DNA of 64,000 nt from a bacterium (GTDB lineage Bacteria > UBP4 > UBA4092 > JAOAEQ01). Shown here in pieces: positions 35,747 to 44,505 of this stretch. The notes below the pieces were generated by a model, which was given only the letters and a program-made list of their open reading frames with translations, made no database searches and was not told the DNA's origin. The stretch is taken from assembly GCA_026416715.1 (NCBI GenBank), contig JAOAEQ010000018.1, positions 1 to 64,000 on the forward strand, written 5' to 3'. The position numbers and the translations under genes are program-made. The stretch's first letter is position 1. Every line of letters starts with the position of its first letter.

Positions 35747-37942
35747 ATGATGAATAGAAAACAAAACTGGTTAGGGTTAATAAGTTTAGCTTGGGTGTTA
35801 GTTGCATCCGGATTTTCATTTTCTCAAGCTGCGTTCTGGCGATCGATAGAATCGGTAACGGATAATACCGTTATGGATATGATGCCATCGATTACTTTCG
35901 ATACCAGCGGAAACGTTCTGATTACTTGCCATGAAATCATTCCGAACCGTAAATATGATATTTTCCTGTTCGAACAGAACGGAACCACTGGTTGGACTAA
36001 AACCAATTTAACCAATACCGATTTAATCAGCGATTATTATTCCGTGGTTCAATGCGATTCGAACAATACTGTGCATGTTTTTTTCTTAAGTCGAGTATCA
36101 ACTCGCAATAATCAGCTGTATTTGCATTATCTTTCACGAAGCAACGGGGTATGGTCTGCGGTAACCTGCCTTACGGAAACCAAACCGTGGAATGCGCCGG
36201 AATCAAAACCTGCGGTCGTAATTGATAACCGCGATACCATACATGTGGTATTCCATGATGACAGTGGAAAATTGCTCTATCTCAAAAAAACTAAACACGG
36301 TTGGGAACCGTTGGTGCAAATTCCCACGGCAACCGATTCGATTAATTGGTCGCCAACCATCGCGATTGATAACGATGACATCCTGCATATTGTTTACCTA
36401 GGAGGTGTAGATGCGCAGTATCGGTTAATGCATTTAACCCGAACTGAAGGAATTCGTAATCCGGTGTGGTCGAAAGCGGAAGAAATTGTACCGGCATATT
36501 GGCAGCCATGGCATCCGCATCTGGCGATTGCGCCGGACGGAACATTAACCGTAGTGTTTGCCTGTGATACACAACTCCAACAGAACATCGGTTGGATTCG
36601 AGGTACATCTGGTAAATGGCAGGAACCGGAACGAATTATGGTCAGTGAAGCGTGGTATGATTTACCGAATATCGCCATAGATAGGAAGGGAACCGCATAT
36701 CTGGTGTATCACGGTGGTCTTGGTGGAAATGAGGGACCGTATGAAATCTATTGTACAACCAGGCTCGGTCATCAATGGATACCTGCGACCCGAATAACCA
36801 ATAATAATATTTTTGAATATGCACCTACGATTGCGATTGATAAACGAGGGTACCTCCATCTTGTTTGGTATGGATTCGATGGAATTGATACCGAAATATA
36901 TTATACGAAAACCACTTTGCCCGTAGCCGAACTCGATTCTGCAACCAGAGCGCGATTCTTTTCCGAGCAACCACACTATACCGAATTCACCACGCATACC
37001 AAACGGGTTCTTCCGCCGGTAGATTTACAGTATATTCCTGCATGTGCAACTACGCTTACGGGGAAAAGAATCTGTATCAGTCCGGGGCATGGTGGATTAG
37101 CGTATCTTTCTGAATATAAAATTGGTGCAACGTTATACCGAGAATCGGAAATGAATCTAAAAGTAGCGGAAGAACTCCGGAAATATTTAGAGACCGTTGG
37201 TGCGACGGTATATATGTGTCGAACAACGGATATTGATGTTCCGTTAGCTGAACGGCCGAAATTAGCTAATGAACAAAATTGCGATTTGTTTATTTCGGTG
37301 CATCATAATAGTTATGATTTTTACACCAACTATGTTTCATTCTATTTCCATGGAGAACCGGAACGTGAACCGGTCAGTGTTGATTTATGCCGCTATTTAA
37401 GTCAGGAGTTAGCCGCGTTGATGAATATACCAAACCAAGGGGCGATGTCGGATTATTATTCATATTGGAACGCTGGCTATGCCGAGCTTCGTGGGTTAAA
37501 AGGGAGACCGGGCGTGCTCGGTGAAGGGTCGCATTACTACTGTTTTACTGAAGAAGAGATGCTGCGCAACCTCGATTATCTGCGACGCGAAGCGTATGCA
37601 TATTTTATTGCATTAGTGAAATATTTTTCCGCACCGCAACCGGTGGCAATCCTGCTCGAGCCGAATTCTGCGGTTCCGCTCCGCGAGTCCAGACCGCGAA
37701 TAAGCATTCAACTCGATGACGGCGTTGCGGATACTGTTTATAAAATCATTCCGAGCAGTATTCAGATGAAACTGGATGGACAACCAGTGGTAGCCGCGTA
37801 TCATTGGCGAGACGGGATATTAACCTATCAACCGAACGAAGCGTTAAGTCCAGGTGCTCATACCATCGAACTTCATTTCGCTAATTATGATAAAATCAAT
37901 GCGAAATCAACGTTTACGTTCACCATTCTCTCCGAACCATAA
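35747..37942 (+). CDS. N-acetylmuramoyl-L-alanine amidase fused to an N-terminal beta-propeller-like domain
   Basis: 731 residues; AAGGAG precedes two adjacent ATGs. Signal peptide WLGLISLAWVLVASGFSFSQA. Residues about 40-400 contain six similar blades: PSITFDTSGNVLITC, PAVVIDNRDTIHVVF, PTIAIDNDDILHIVY, PHLAIAPDGTLTVVF, PNIAIDRKGTAYLVY, PTIAIDKRGYLHLVW. That is a BNR/sialidase-like propeller. Residues about 435-625 are an Amidase_3 zinc domain: H448 (SPGHGG), E466 (YRESEMN), H519 (VHHNSY), and catalytic E593 (GVLGEGSHY). A C-terminal Ig-like module (about 640-731) follows. It probably cleaves peptidoglycan stem peptides; the propeller may bind glycan or protein. Confidence 0.9.
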   Translation: MMNRKQNWLGLISLAWVLVASGFSFSQAAFWRSIESVTDNTVMDMMPSITFDTSGNVLITCHEIIPNRKYDIFLFEQNGTTGWTKTNLTNTDLISDYYSVVQCDSNNTVHVFFLSRVSTRNNQLYLHYLSRSNGVWSAVTCLTETKPWNAPESKPAVVIDNRDTIHVVFHDDSGKLLYLKKTKHGWEPLVQIPTATDSINWSPTIAIDNDDILHIVYLGGVDAQYRLMHLTRTEGIRNPVWSKAEEIVPAYWQPWHPHLAIAPDGTLTVVFACDTQLQQNIGWIRGTSGKWQEPERIMVSEAWYDLPNIAIDRKGTAYLVYHGGLGGNEGPYEIYCTTRLGHQWIPATRITNNNIFEYAPTIAIDKRGYLHLVWYGFDGIDTEIYYTKTTLPVAELDSATRARFFSEQPHYTEFTTHTKRVLPPVDLQYIPACATTLTGKRICISPGHGGLAYLSEYKIGATLYRESEMNLKVAEELRKYLETVGATVYMCRTTDIDVPLAERPKLANEQNCDLFISVHHNSYDFYTNYVSFYFHGEPEREPVSVDLCRYLSQELAALMNIPNQGAMSDYYSYWNAGYAELRGLKGRPGVLGEGSHYYCFTEEEMLRNLDYLRREAYAYFIALVKYFSAPQPVAILLEPNSAVPLRESRPRISIQLDDGVADTVYKIIPSSIQMKLDGQPVVAAYHWRDGILTYQPNEALSPGAHTIELHFANYDKINAKSTFTFTILSEP

Positions 37943-37953
37943 CCAAACAACTA

Positions 37954-38166
37954 TTATGGTTCTAAATATTCATCGAGAATATGCGTTTGCAATTCGGTTA
38001 TGGTAACTCCTGTAACGGTAACCGGTGCGATAGCGGTGTGATGGTCGAAGGTAACCGTATAGGTGTTTGGTTTGATATGCGGGATATCGTAATATCCATC
38101 CGGTGAACTTACTCCGACGTATTTGACTTCTCCATATTCTTTAACGTTAATAATCGCGTCCCAAAA
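37954..38166 (-). pseudogene. Remnant of a beta-sandwich (CarboxypepD_reg-like) domain gene
   Basis: The minus strand has an open frame of 70 codons with no start codon, bounded upstream by a TAG directly before the first codon. It encodes FWDAIINVKEYGEV...SSPDGYYDIPHIKPNTYTVTFDH and a continuation ending in LDEYLEP and TAA. The pattern (SxxDGxYxIxxIxPGxYxVxF) matches carboxypeptidase regulatory-like/Cna-B modules of large secreted proteins. It is therefore the C-terminal remains of a lost gene and not an intact one. Confidence 0.65.
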
Positions 38167-38216
38167 CTAAAGAGCTTGCAGAGATAAAATGATTTTTATT
38201 ATTTATTTTGGTATCT

Positions 38217-38241
38217 TAGGATTTTTATCCTATGGTATAAT
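38217..38241 (+). promoter_or_regulatory. Inverted repeat and TATAAT directly before a GTG start
   Basis: TAGGAT (38217-38222) and ATCCTA (38227-38232) form an inverted repeat around TTTT. TATAAT follows at 38236-38241 and ends 6 nt before the GTG at 38248. No Shine-Dalgarno sequence fits in between, suggesting a leaderless transcript. No clear -35 box was found. Confidence 0.5.
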
Positions 38242-38247
38242 TATCGC

Positions 38248-40125
38248 GTGAAGAAAATAATCTTTATCGAACCGAAATCTCCTGCATCGCATATCTTCAG
38301 TTTCGCAGCCATACCACGTCTCGGTAGTATTCTGTTAGCCACGATTCTTAAACAGAAGGGATACGATGTCCGAGTGTATATTGAAGATATGATACCAGTT
38401 GATTATTCGGACGTTGTTACCGCAGAGGTAATCGGAATCTCAACCATAACCTCAACCGCACCACGGGCTTATCTGATTGCGGATACCATTCGTAAGTTGA
38501 ATCCCCATATCCCGATTGTGTTCGGCGGGTCACATCCATCTTTCCTCCCGGAAGAGGCATTAGCGCATGGCGATTATGTCGTTCGAGGTGAAGGCGAGCG
38601 AACGTTTTCTGAATTGATTGCTGCGTTAGAAACTAAGACGAACCTCGACTCTATCGCCGGTCTTTCTTACCGCATCGGAACCGAAGTCGTTCATACTCCA
38701 GCGCGACCGTTCCTAACGAACCTCGATGAAAATCCGATTATTGATTATTCGGTTATCCCGAATTGGAACCTGAACCGTAAACTGATTACCTTATCTACCT
38801 CGCGGGGCTGTCCATACCACTGTAAGTTTTGTTCCGTCATTCCGATGTTTGGCAATCGATATCGGTTCCATTCAATTGACCACGTCATCCGAGAGATAAA
38901 AACCTATCAGGGTATCGTTGGTCATATATTTTTTGCAGATGATAATTTTACCGCACTTAAAGAACGAACGAAAGCATTACTGCGGCAACTCCGCAAGGAA
39001 AACATCTCTATTGAATGGAGCGCACAGGTTCGTGCGGATACGGCGGATGATACAGAGTTACTTGATCTGATGCACCAAACCGGATGCTTTGCGGTGTTTA
39101 TTGGATTCGAATCGATTAATCCGCAAACATTAGCGTATTATGATAAACACCAAACTATACAAGATATTCGAAGAAGTATAGATGCTTTTCATCAAAGAAA
39201 TATCTATATCCATGGGATGTTTGTTCTTGGTTCAGATTATGATACAGTTGATACGATTCGCAAGACTACCAAATTCGCAAGAAAACTCGATATCGATTCC
39301 GTTCAATTCATGAACTTAACGCCTCTGCCGGGAACGCAAACCTATCAAGAACTCCGGGCGCAAAATCGAATTATCAATTTCGATTGGTCAAAATATGATG
39401 CGCACCATGTCGTCTTTGAACCGAACTTGATGACCGCGTATGAACTGCAACAGGAAACGTATCGGGCAATGCGGAAATTTTATTCGTGGTGGTCAATCGT
39501 ATCACGGGTGCTACGGTTCGACTTCTTCTATGCAGGGATAAAACTGTATGGGAAACGAACGATCCGAAAAGCCCGCAAATCACAGCGCGCATATTCTCTT
39601 GTTCTCAAACAAAAACTCCTAGAACAGAGAACTCGGTTGAAATCATATCTGCCGGAATCATACAAGGTTAATCGCGTAGGGATTCCCGCAAATATGCTGG
39701 AAGGAAAATATCGGTCGTTTCTCCTAGCATATTTGAAGAAACTTGGCGTGAAGGTTATCCTGGCGAACAGTGAACCGGAAACAAACCCTGCACAGACGCA
39801 ACAACCATCGAGCATACCGCAAACCACCATCGCCCAAATTCAATCGGAGTTACTTCGACTCAAAGATACCGTTGATATCGTCCTTGTGCCGTATATCAAT
39901 GATTTAACGATTGTTACCGGCGAACTATGGAAAAAAAGAGATGCGCTCACGAAACTATGGCTGCAAGAAGTTCGGAATACTCAGAAAACCGTTTATCTGG
40001 TTGTCGAACTGAACATCGAATCATTGGCGCAATCGTGTTCCGAACTCGGACTATTACTCAAGAGAAAACTTCGTAAAGGACTTAAAGCATATCGTTACGC
40101 ACAACCTTATTTGCAGACGCAATGA
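38248..40125 (+). CDS. B12-binding radical SAM protein with extra C-terminal domain
   Basis: 625 residues from a GTG start. Residues about 1-140 are the cobalamin-binding fold (IPRLGSILLATILKQKGYDVRVYIED, VFGGSHPSF, YVVRGEGERTFSEL). The radical SAM cluster is RGCPYHCKFC with C188, C192 and C195. The barrel continues to about residue 430 (FADDNFTALKERTKALLRQL, GFESINPQTLAYYDKHQ). The final 200 residues are not part of the usual architecture. There NRVGIPANMLEGKYRSFLLAYLKKLGVKVILAN and VDIVLVPYINDL resemble a degenerate DUF2229-type fold. Such class B enzymes methylate or rearrange unactivated carbons; the substrate is unknown. Confidence 0.88.
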   Translation: MKKIIFIEPKSPASHIFSFAAIPRLGSILLATILKQKGYDVRVYIEDMIPVDYSDVVTAEVIGISTITSTAPRAYLIADTIRKLNPHIPIVFGGSHPSFLPEEALAHGDYVVRGEGERTFSELIAALETKTNLDSIAGLSYRIGTEVVHTPARPFLTNLDENPIIDYSVIPNWNLNRKLITLSTSRGCPYHCKFCSVIPMFGNRYRFHSIDHVIREIKTYQGIVGHIFFADDNFTALKERTKALLRQLRKENISIEWSAQVRADTADDTELLDLMHQTGCFAVFIGFESINPQTLAYYDKHQTIQDIRRSIDAFHQRNIYIHGMFVLGSDYDTVDTIRKTTKFARKLDIDSVQFMNLTPLPGTQTYQELRAQNRIINFDWSKYDAHHVVFEPNLMTAYELQQETYRAMRKFYSWWSIVSRVLRFDFFYAGIKLYGKRTIRKARKSQRAYSLVLKQKLLEQRTRLKSYLPESYKVNRVGIPANMLEGKYRSFLLAYLKKLGVKVILANSEPETNPAQTQQPSSIPQTTIAQIQSELLRLKDTVDIVLVPYINDLTIVTGELWKKRDALTKLWLQEVRNTQKTVYLVVELNIESLAQSCSELGLLLKRKLRKGLKAYRYAQPYLQTQ

Positions 40126-40660
40126 GTACTCTTGAAATCTTGTTCTATCGGATAATGAGAAGTTGGTAGCTTTGGTTCAGGGCGATTGGGATTAGCCCAG
40201 CATGAAATGCTGCAACTTAGGTTGTGACCAAATCGTTAGTGCCGAATGACTCTTCCCGACCTTTAGGTCGGGGAGAGATGGTGGTACGGTTTGTCGGGCT
40301 TCAGCCCAGAACCCGTCATCGGTTTCATTCTGGGTTAAAACCCGTCGGCGCTGACCATTCAATCGTCCCTGACGGGACTAGGGGATACGGTGGTTTCATC
40401 GTAACCGAGCCATGAATGGCTGAGCTAGAATTAATCATCCCTTCGGGATTAACCAGAAGTATAAACACGGAAGCAAAGCTTCCGAAAGACAGAGCGAAAG
40501 CAGAGTTTTTGCAGTCCAAAGCCCAGCATAAAATGCTGGGCTAATCCGCCTGTAGTAGCGCCGCCAGTTTGGCGGTAAACCATCAATCGCTTCCGAACGG
40601 CAAATCGTCCCGAAAAATTTTAGGACGCGCAGGCAAAAGGTTTCGATTACGCATATGAAA
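40126..40660. repeat. Dispersed palindromic repeat locus B
   Basis: A gene-free stretch of stacked palindromes. 40177-40212 repeats the module at 7726. CCCGACC-TTTA-GGTCGGG lies around 40260. GGCTTCAGCCC is around 40300. A tcgtccctgacgggac module is at 40353-40379. GCCATGAATGGC and ATCCCTTCGGGAT are at 40404-40459. CGGAAGC-AAA-GCTTCCG is near 40470. AGCCCAGCAT-AAA-ATGCTGGGCT is at 40520-40542. The open frame 40224-40415 is repeat-derived and not a gene. Confidence 0.8.
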
Positions 40661-40697
40661 ATTGACCCTGAATCGTAAGGATATTCTCAGTGCAATT

Positions 40698-41696
40698 ATG
40701 CTCGCAATGGTATTACACCAAACAGCACCAATTGAATCCGCTCCGTTACTCTTGCAAGAGTTTCCCGTTCCCGAACCACGGCAGAATGAAATTAGGATTC
40801 GAGTTCATACTTGTGGAATTTGCCATACCGATTTACATTGTATCGAAGGTGAATTACCCCCACCACAATTGCCGATAATTCCCGGTCATCAGATTGTCGG
40901 CGTAGTGGATAAAATCGGTGATTCTGTAAGCCGATTCAAATGTGGTGTTCGAGTCGGAGTGCCGTGGTTATATTCGACGTGCGGAACCTGTTGCTACTGT
41001 CAAATGGGTTCCGAAAATCTTTGCGATTCCGCCCAGTTCACCGGATTCAACGTTCATGGTGGCTATGCGGAATATATGGTAGTTCCCGCAGAGTTCGCCT
41101 ACCCGATACCGGAAACATTTTCGGATATCGAAGCTGCACCGCTGTTCTGCAGCGGAGTGATTGGATTTCGCGCGTTCAAATTGAGTAACATTCAACCGGG
41201 CGGAACTTTAGGATTATTTGGATTCGGTTCTTCCGCACATATCGTATTGCAAATCGCTAAATTATACCATTGCAAGGTGTTCGTATTTACCCGAAGTAAA
41301 CAAAATCAAGAGTTCGCTAGAACACGTGGCGCTGATTGGGTTGGTCGAGCTGAAGATATCCCGCCAAGTTCGCTCGATAGTATCATCATTTTTGCGCCGG
41401 TAGGCACACTGGTTCAACCTGCATTGCGTGTTCTCAGAAAAGGCGGAACAGTCGCGTTAGCGGGGATCTATATGACGCCTATTCCGGAATTAGCATATCC
41501 CCTACTCTATCACGAACGAATGATTCGAACGGTAGCAAATAGCACGCGCACTGACGTTACCGATTTCCTTACGTTAGCTGCAGAAATTCCGATTAAACCA
41601 CAAACTACCGTGTTTCCCTTAGCGCAAGCGAACCTTGCGTTATACCAACTCAAACAGAGTAGCATCCAAGGAACAGGGGTCTTGCAGATACCATAA
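40698..41696 (+). CDS. Zinc-dependent alcohol dehydrogenase (MDR family)
   Basis: About 332 residues from MLAMVLHQTAPIES, the usual family N-terminus; the frame extends 12 codons upstream without an RBS. Catalytic Zn ligands are in VHTCGICHTDLH and IIPGHQIVG; the structural Zn set is CGTCCYCQMGSENLC. The Rossmann motif is GLFGFGSSAHIVLQIAK. This is the AdhP/YjgB-like group, oxidising or reducing a primary alcohol or aldehyde with NAD(P). Adjacent iorB and the aryl-CoA-ligase genes allow a role in aryl-alcohol or aldehyde turnover, but this is only inference. Confidence 0.9.
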   Translation: MLAMVLHQTAPIESAPLLLQEFPVPEPRQNEIRIRVHTCGICHTDLHCIEGELPPPQLPIIPGHQIVGVVDKIGDSVSRFKCGVRVGVPWLYSTCGTCCYCQMGSENLCDSAQFTGFNVHGGYAEYMVVPAEFAYPIPETFSDIEAAPLFCSGVIGFRAFKLSNIQPGGTLGLFGFGSSAHIVLQIAKLYHCKVFVFTRSKQNQEFARTRGADWVGRAEDIPPSSLDSIIIFAPVGTLVQPALRVLRKGGTVALAGIYMTPIPELAYPLLYHERMIRTVANSTRTDVTDFLTLAAEIPIKPQTTVFPLAQANLALYQLKQSSIQGTGVLQIP

Positions 41697-41798
41697 ATAG
41701 GATTAAGATTACCGTTCAGTATTTTTTTATGGTATACTTTTTTTGTTTACATGGAAAGAACCAATCTATCGTAATCTTAATAATAAGGAAACTAAACT

Positions 41799-42377
41799 AT
41801 GGAAACTACAAGCATATTGTTTGCCGGGGTCGGCGGGCAAGGAATTATTTTAGCGAGTCAAATTGTTGCGCAGGTAGCATTTTCAGTTGGGTATGTCGCA
41901 AAGGAAAGCGAAATTCATGGCATGGCGCAACGTGGCGGAAGTGTTGTCAGTCATGTTCGATTTGGAAAAGAGGTTTATTCGCCATTGATTCCTAAAGGGA
42001 ATGCAGATTATCTCGTTGCGCTGGAAGCATTGGAAGGATTACGAAATATCGATTATGTAAAACCGACCGCAACCATCATTTTCAATACACGACGCGTTAT
42101 CCCAGCGACCGCTAACCCGGGAAAAATACCGTATCCGGAAAATGTATTGCAGCAATTGATAAAATCAGGATTCCACACCATCGAGGTAAATGCATCGGGG
42201 CTGGCGCAGAATCTTGGCAGCCAGCGAGTTGAAAATATCATTCTCCTCGGTGCATTATCCCGATTTCTTCTGTTTCCAGTGGAAGCATGGGAACGCGTTA
42301 TCGCTTCAAATGTTCCGCCGAAAACTATCGAACTGAATCTCGCCGCTTTCGCTCAGGGTAGACTCGCTATACAGTGA
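41799..42377 (+). CDS. iorB: Indolepyruvate ferredoxin oxidoreductase, beta subunit
   Basis: 192 residues with AAGGAA upstream. The gamma-type 2-oxoacid oxidoreductase fold starts with ILFAGVGGQGIILASQIVAQVA, then AKESEIHGMAQRGGSVVSHVRFG. Both are the standard IorB signatures. With IorA it oxidatively decarboxylates aryl-pyruvates (indole-, phenyl-, hydroxyphenylpyruvate) to aryl-acetyl-CoA and reduces ferredoxin. The alpha-subunit gene is 9 kb away on the opposite strand, which is unusual since iorAB are normally adjacent. Confidence 0.93.
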   Translation: METTSILFAGVGGQGIILASQIVAQVAFSVGYVAKESEIHGMAQRGGSVVSHVRFGKEVYSPLIPKGNADYLVALEALEGLRNIDYVKPTATIIFNTRRVIPATANPGKIPYPENVLQQLIKSGFHTIEVNASGLAQNLGSQRVENIILLGALSRFLLFPVEAWERVIASNVPPKTIELNLAAFAQGRLAIQ

Positions 42378-42423
42378 GTTCCGATCAATCGTGAACCAAT
42401 GATCGTGTTTTACCATTTTCTAC

Positions 42424-42452
42424 TTGACAAGAATTATGGCAACCATTATAAT
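42424..42452 (+). promoter_or_regulatory. Consensus sigma70 promoter of the symporter operon
   Basis: TTGACA at 42424-42429 and TATAAT at 42447-42452 with a 17-nt spacer, a perfect consensus. It lies 66 bp before the first small membrane ORF. Confidence 0.85.
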
Positions 42453-42481
42453 GTCATACCTTTCTTAATCAAAATAAATCA

Positions 42482-42499
42482 TTGGTACCGTTTGGTACC
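42482..42499. promoter_or_regulatory. Direct repeat TTGGTACC, possible operator
   Basis: TTGGTACC occurs at 42482-42489 and again at 42492-42499, 10 bp apart (one helical turn). It sits between the promoter and the AAGGAGG ribosome-binding site. Each copy includes the palindrome GGTACC, so a regulator could bind as tandem dimers. Confidence 0.5.
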
Positions 42500-42517
42500 A
42501 CGAAGGAGGAAAAGGGT

Positions 42518-42682
42518 ATGCTTGGATTTGGCGATATCTGGGTGCTCGGTGCATATGTTCTCTGTATAGCGAGTACGGCACTCTGCGTTATTTATGGTTT
42601 AATGCATTGGAACGATGAAGAAGAAATGATGCCACCGACTCATCCGAAAGATGAAGACCTCGAGTTTGAAGAAACCGTTTAA
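42518..42682 (+). CDS. Symporter small accessory membrane protein
   Basis: 54 residues, MLGFGDIWVLGAYVLCIAS...; AAGGAGG lies 8 nt upstream of the ATG. It has one transmembrane helix (about residues 8-28, GAYVLCIASTALCVIYGLM) and an acidic cytoplasmic tail (NDEEEMMPPTHPKDEDLEFEE). It precedes the SSS symporter gene by 61 bp under a shared consensus promoter. I recognise the type from small proteins annotated as symporter accessory subunits beside sodium:solute symporters. A role in assembly or activity of the carrier is inferred. Confidence 0.8.
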   Translation: MLGFGDIWVLGAYVLCIASTALCVIYGLMHWNDEEEMMPPTHPKDEDLEFEETV

Positions 42683-42743
42683 AATGAAGGGATATCATTT
42701 AATCCTATAACAATCTTGGGTGTAAACGAGGAGGAAGCGCAAA

Positions 42744-44324
42744 ATGAATTTCACTATTTTAACCATAGTCGTTGGGGCGTATGTATTAATCGTAGCATAT
42801 CTCGGTTGGCTAGGATACCGCAAGACGAAAAGTGCTGCGGATTATCTTGTTGCCGGTCGAGAAATTCATCCGGTGTTAATGGCATTAGCTTACGGCAGTA
42901 CCTTTATCAGTACATCAGCAATCGTCGGATTCGGTGGTGCTGCCGGAATGTTTGGAATGGGATTACTATGGTTAACGATGTTAAATATTTTTATGGGTAT
43001 TTTTATTGCGTTTGTTTTTTTCGGTAAACCGACACGACGAATTGGTGCTCAACTCGATGCGCATACCTTCCCTGAATTGTTAGGCAGACGATTCCAATCG
43101 AGATTCATTCAAGGTTTCGCTGGATTAACCATTGCGGTCTTAATGCCGTTATATGCCGCTGCAGTGATGATTGGCGGCGCGCGCTTCGTCGAAGTTCAAC
43201 TGCATTTGAATTATCAAGTTGCATTGTTTGTTTTCGCTGCGGTCGTAGTCGCGTATGTCTTTTTCGGCGGATTAAAAGGTGTGGTATATACCGATGCATT
43301 TCAAGGTGGGTTAATGTTTGTTGGTATGTTGATTTTGTTAATCGCAACGTATTCGAAAGTGGGGTGGTTTAGTGCACATCAGGCGTTAACCGATTTAGCG
43401 GTGAAAGTTCCGCCACCATTAATCGAACAGGGACATCGCGGATGGACAGCGATGCCCTATTTTAATACACCACTGTGGTGGACGTTAGTTTCAACGATTA
43501 TTATGGGTGTGGGTATTGGCGTTCTCGCCCAACCGCAACTCTGTGTCCGATATATGACGGTGAAAAGTGGAAAAGAACTGAACCGAGCGCTGGTTCCTGG
43601 CGGGATATTCATTTTAATGATGACTGGAGTTGCGTTTGTCGTCGGTGCATTAACCAACCTATATTTTTGGCAAACGCAAGGGAAAATATCGCTGGCGATG
43701 GTCATCGATGAAGTAACGAAAAAACCTAATATCGATAAAATAATACCGACCTATATCAGTATGGCGATGCCAGAATGGTTCGGTTACCTTTTCCTAGTCA
43801 CATTACTCGCGGCGGCAATGTCAACGTTGAGCGGTCAATTCCATGCTATTGGAACTTCAATCGGACGCGACTTCTTCCAACAAGCGATTAATAAAGGAAA
43901 ACATCAAGAACAAACGGTATTAATTGCCAAACTCGGGATATTTATCGCATTCGTTATAACGGTAATCTTATCGTATAACCTTGGGGGAAGTATTATTGCC
44001 ATTGCGACTTCGCTCTTTTTCGGAATGTGTGCGGTCGTATTTCTGCCGGCATATATTTCCGCATTATATTGGAAAAAAGCAACCCGAAAAGGTGTTATTG
44101 CGGGGATGGTTGTCGGGTTAATAGTTTGGGCGTTCTGGGTCTTCTTTATGCACGAAAAGGAATCAGCGGCGCTGCAGCTATGTAATTGGTTATTTAACAA
44201 ACCGAGTCTCGTTACGAAAACCACTTGGGCGGTGGTTGACCCGATTGTTATTGCGTTACCTATTTCTGCACTCGTAACTTATCTCGGTTCTTTAATTACC
44301 TATCGTAACGAAACCGCAAAATAA
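42744..44324 (+). CDS. Sodium:solute symporter family protein (SSS) 1
   Basis: 526 residues, with GAGGAGG before the ATG. About 13 hydrophobic helices. The SSS signature near the start is YLGWLGYRKTKSAADYLVAGREIHPVLMALAYGSTFISTSAIVGFGGAAGMFGMG, with the Na+-site Ser/Thr pair in TFISTSA. A later conserved segment is YLFLVTLLAAAMSTLSGQFHAIGTSIGRDFF. It probably imports an organic acid or amino acid with Na+. The substrate may be an aryl acid, judged from the downstream PaaK-type genes, but this is not shown by the sequence. A small membrane ORF flanks it on each side. Confidence 0.92.
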   Translation: MNFTILTIVVGAYVLIVAYLGWLGYRKTKSAADYLVAGREIHPVLMALAYGSTFISTSAIVGFGGAAGMFGMGLLWLTMLNIFMGIFIAFVFFGKPTRRIGAQLDAHTFPELLGRRFQSRFIQGFAGLTIAVLMPLYAAAVMIGGARFVEVQLHLNYQVALFVFAAVVVAYVFFGGLKGVVYTDAFQGGLMFVGMLILLIATYSKVGWFSAHQALTDLAVKVPPPLIEQGHRGWTAMPYFNTPLWWTLVSTIIMGVGIGVLAQPQLCVRYMTVKSGKELNRALVPGGIFILMMTGVAFVVGALTNLYFWQTQGKISLAMVIDEVTKKPNIDKIIPTYISMAMPEWFGYLFLVTLLAAAMSTLSGQFHAIGTSIGRDFFQQAINKGKHQEQTVLIAKLGIFIAFVITVILSYNLGGSIIAIATSLFFGMCAVVFLPAYISALYWKKATRKGVIAGMVVGLIVWAFWVFFMHEKESAALQLCNWLFNKPSLVTKTTWAVVDPIVIALPISALVTYLGSLITYRNETAK

Positions 44325-44342
44325 CCAAATGAGGAGGTGTGT

Positions 44343-44444
44343 ATGTTCGGATTACCAATAAGTACCTTTGTAACGTTTTTCATTATTTGCCCTTTTCTTA
44401 TTCTAGCATGGTTGTTGTGGTGGGGCGTTAGTTTTAAAGAATAA
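44343..44444 (+). CDS. 33-residue membrane peptide, putative accessory protein of symporter 2
   Basis: MFGLPISTFVTFFIICPFLILAWLLWWGVSFKE; the ORF is too short for standard calling. GAGGAGG lies about 6 nt upstream of the ATG. Nearly the whole peptide is one hydrophobic helix with a short charged tail (KE). It lies 18 bp after SSS 1 and 61 bp before SSS 2 in the same direction. Its position mirrors that of the 54-residue ORF before SSS 1, so it is likely the partner of SSS 2. No sequence similarity between the two small proteins beyond size, topology and the MxGxx start is obvious. Confidence 0.68.
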   Translation: MFGLPISTFVTFFIICPFLILAWLLWWGVSFKE

Positions 44445-44505
44445 TGATTCGGTCGAAAACCAAATTCAATCCCGTAACTATTTCGAATCAGAAAGGAACA
44501 ATGAT

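Noticed and set aside
40224-40415. 63-codon open frame in repeat locus B
   Set aside because: It reads through palindromic repeats, which commonly give spurious peptides.
42482-42510. GGTACC-containing leader resembling a T-box antiterminator tail
   Set aside because: The distance from promoter to gene is too short for a T-box stem I and no terminator helix is present.
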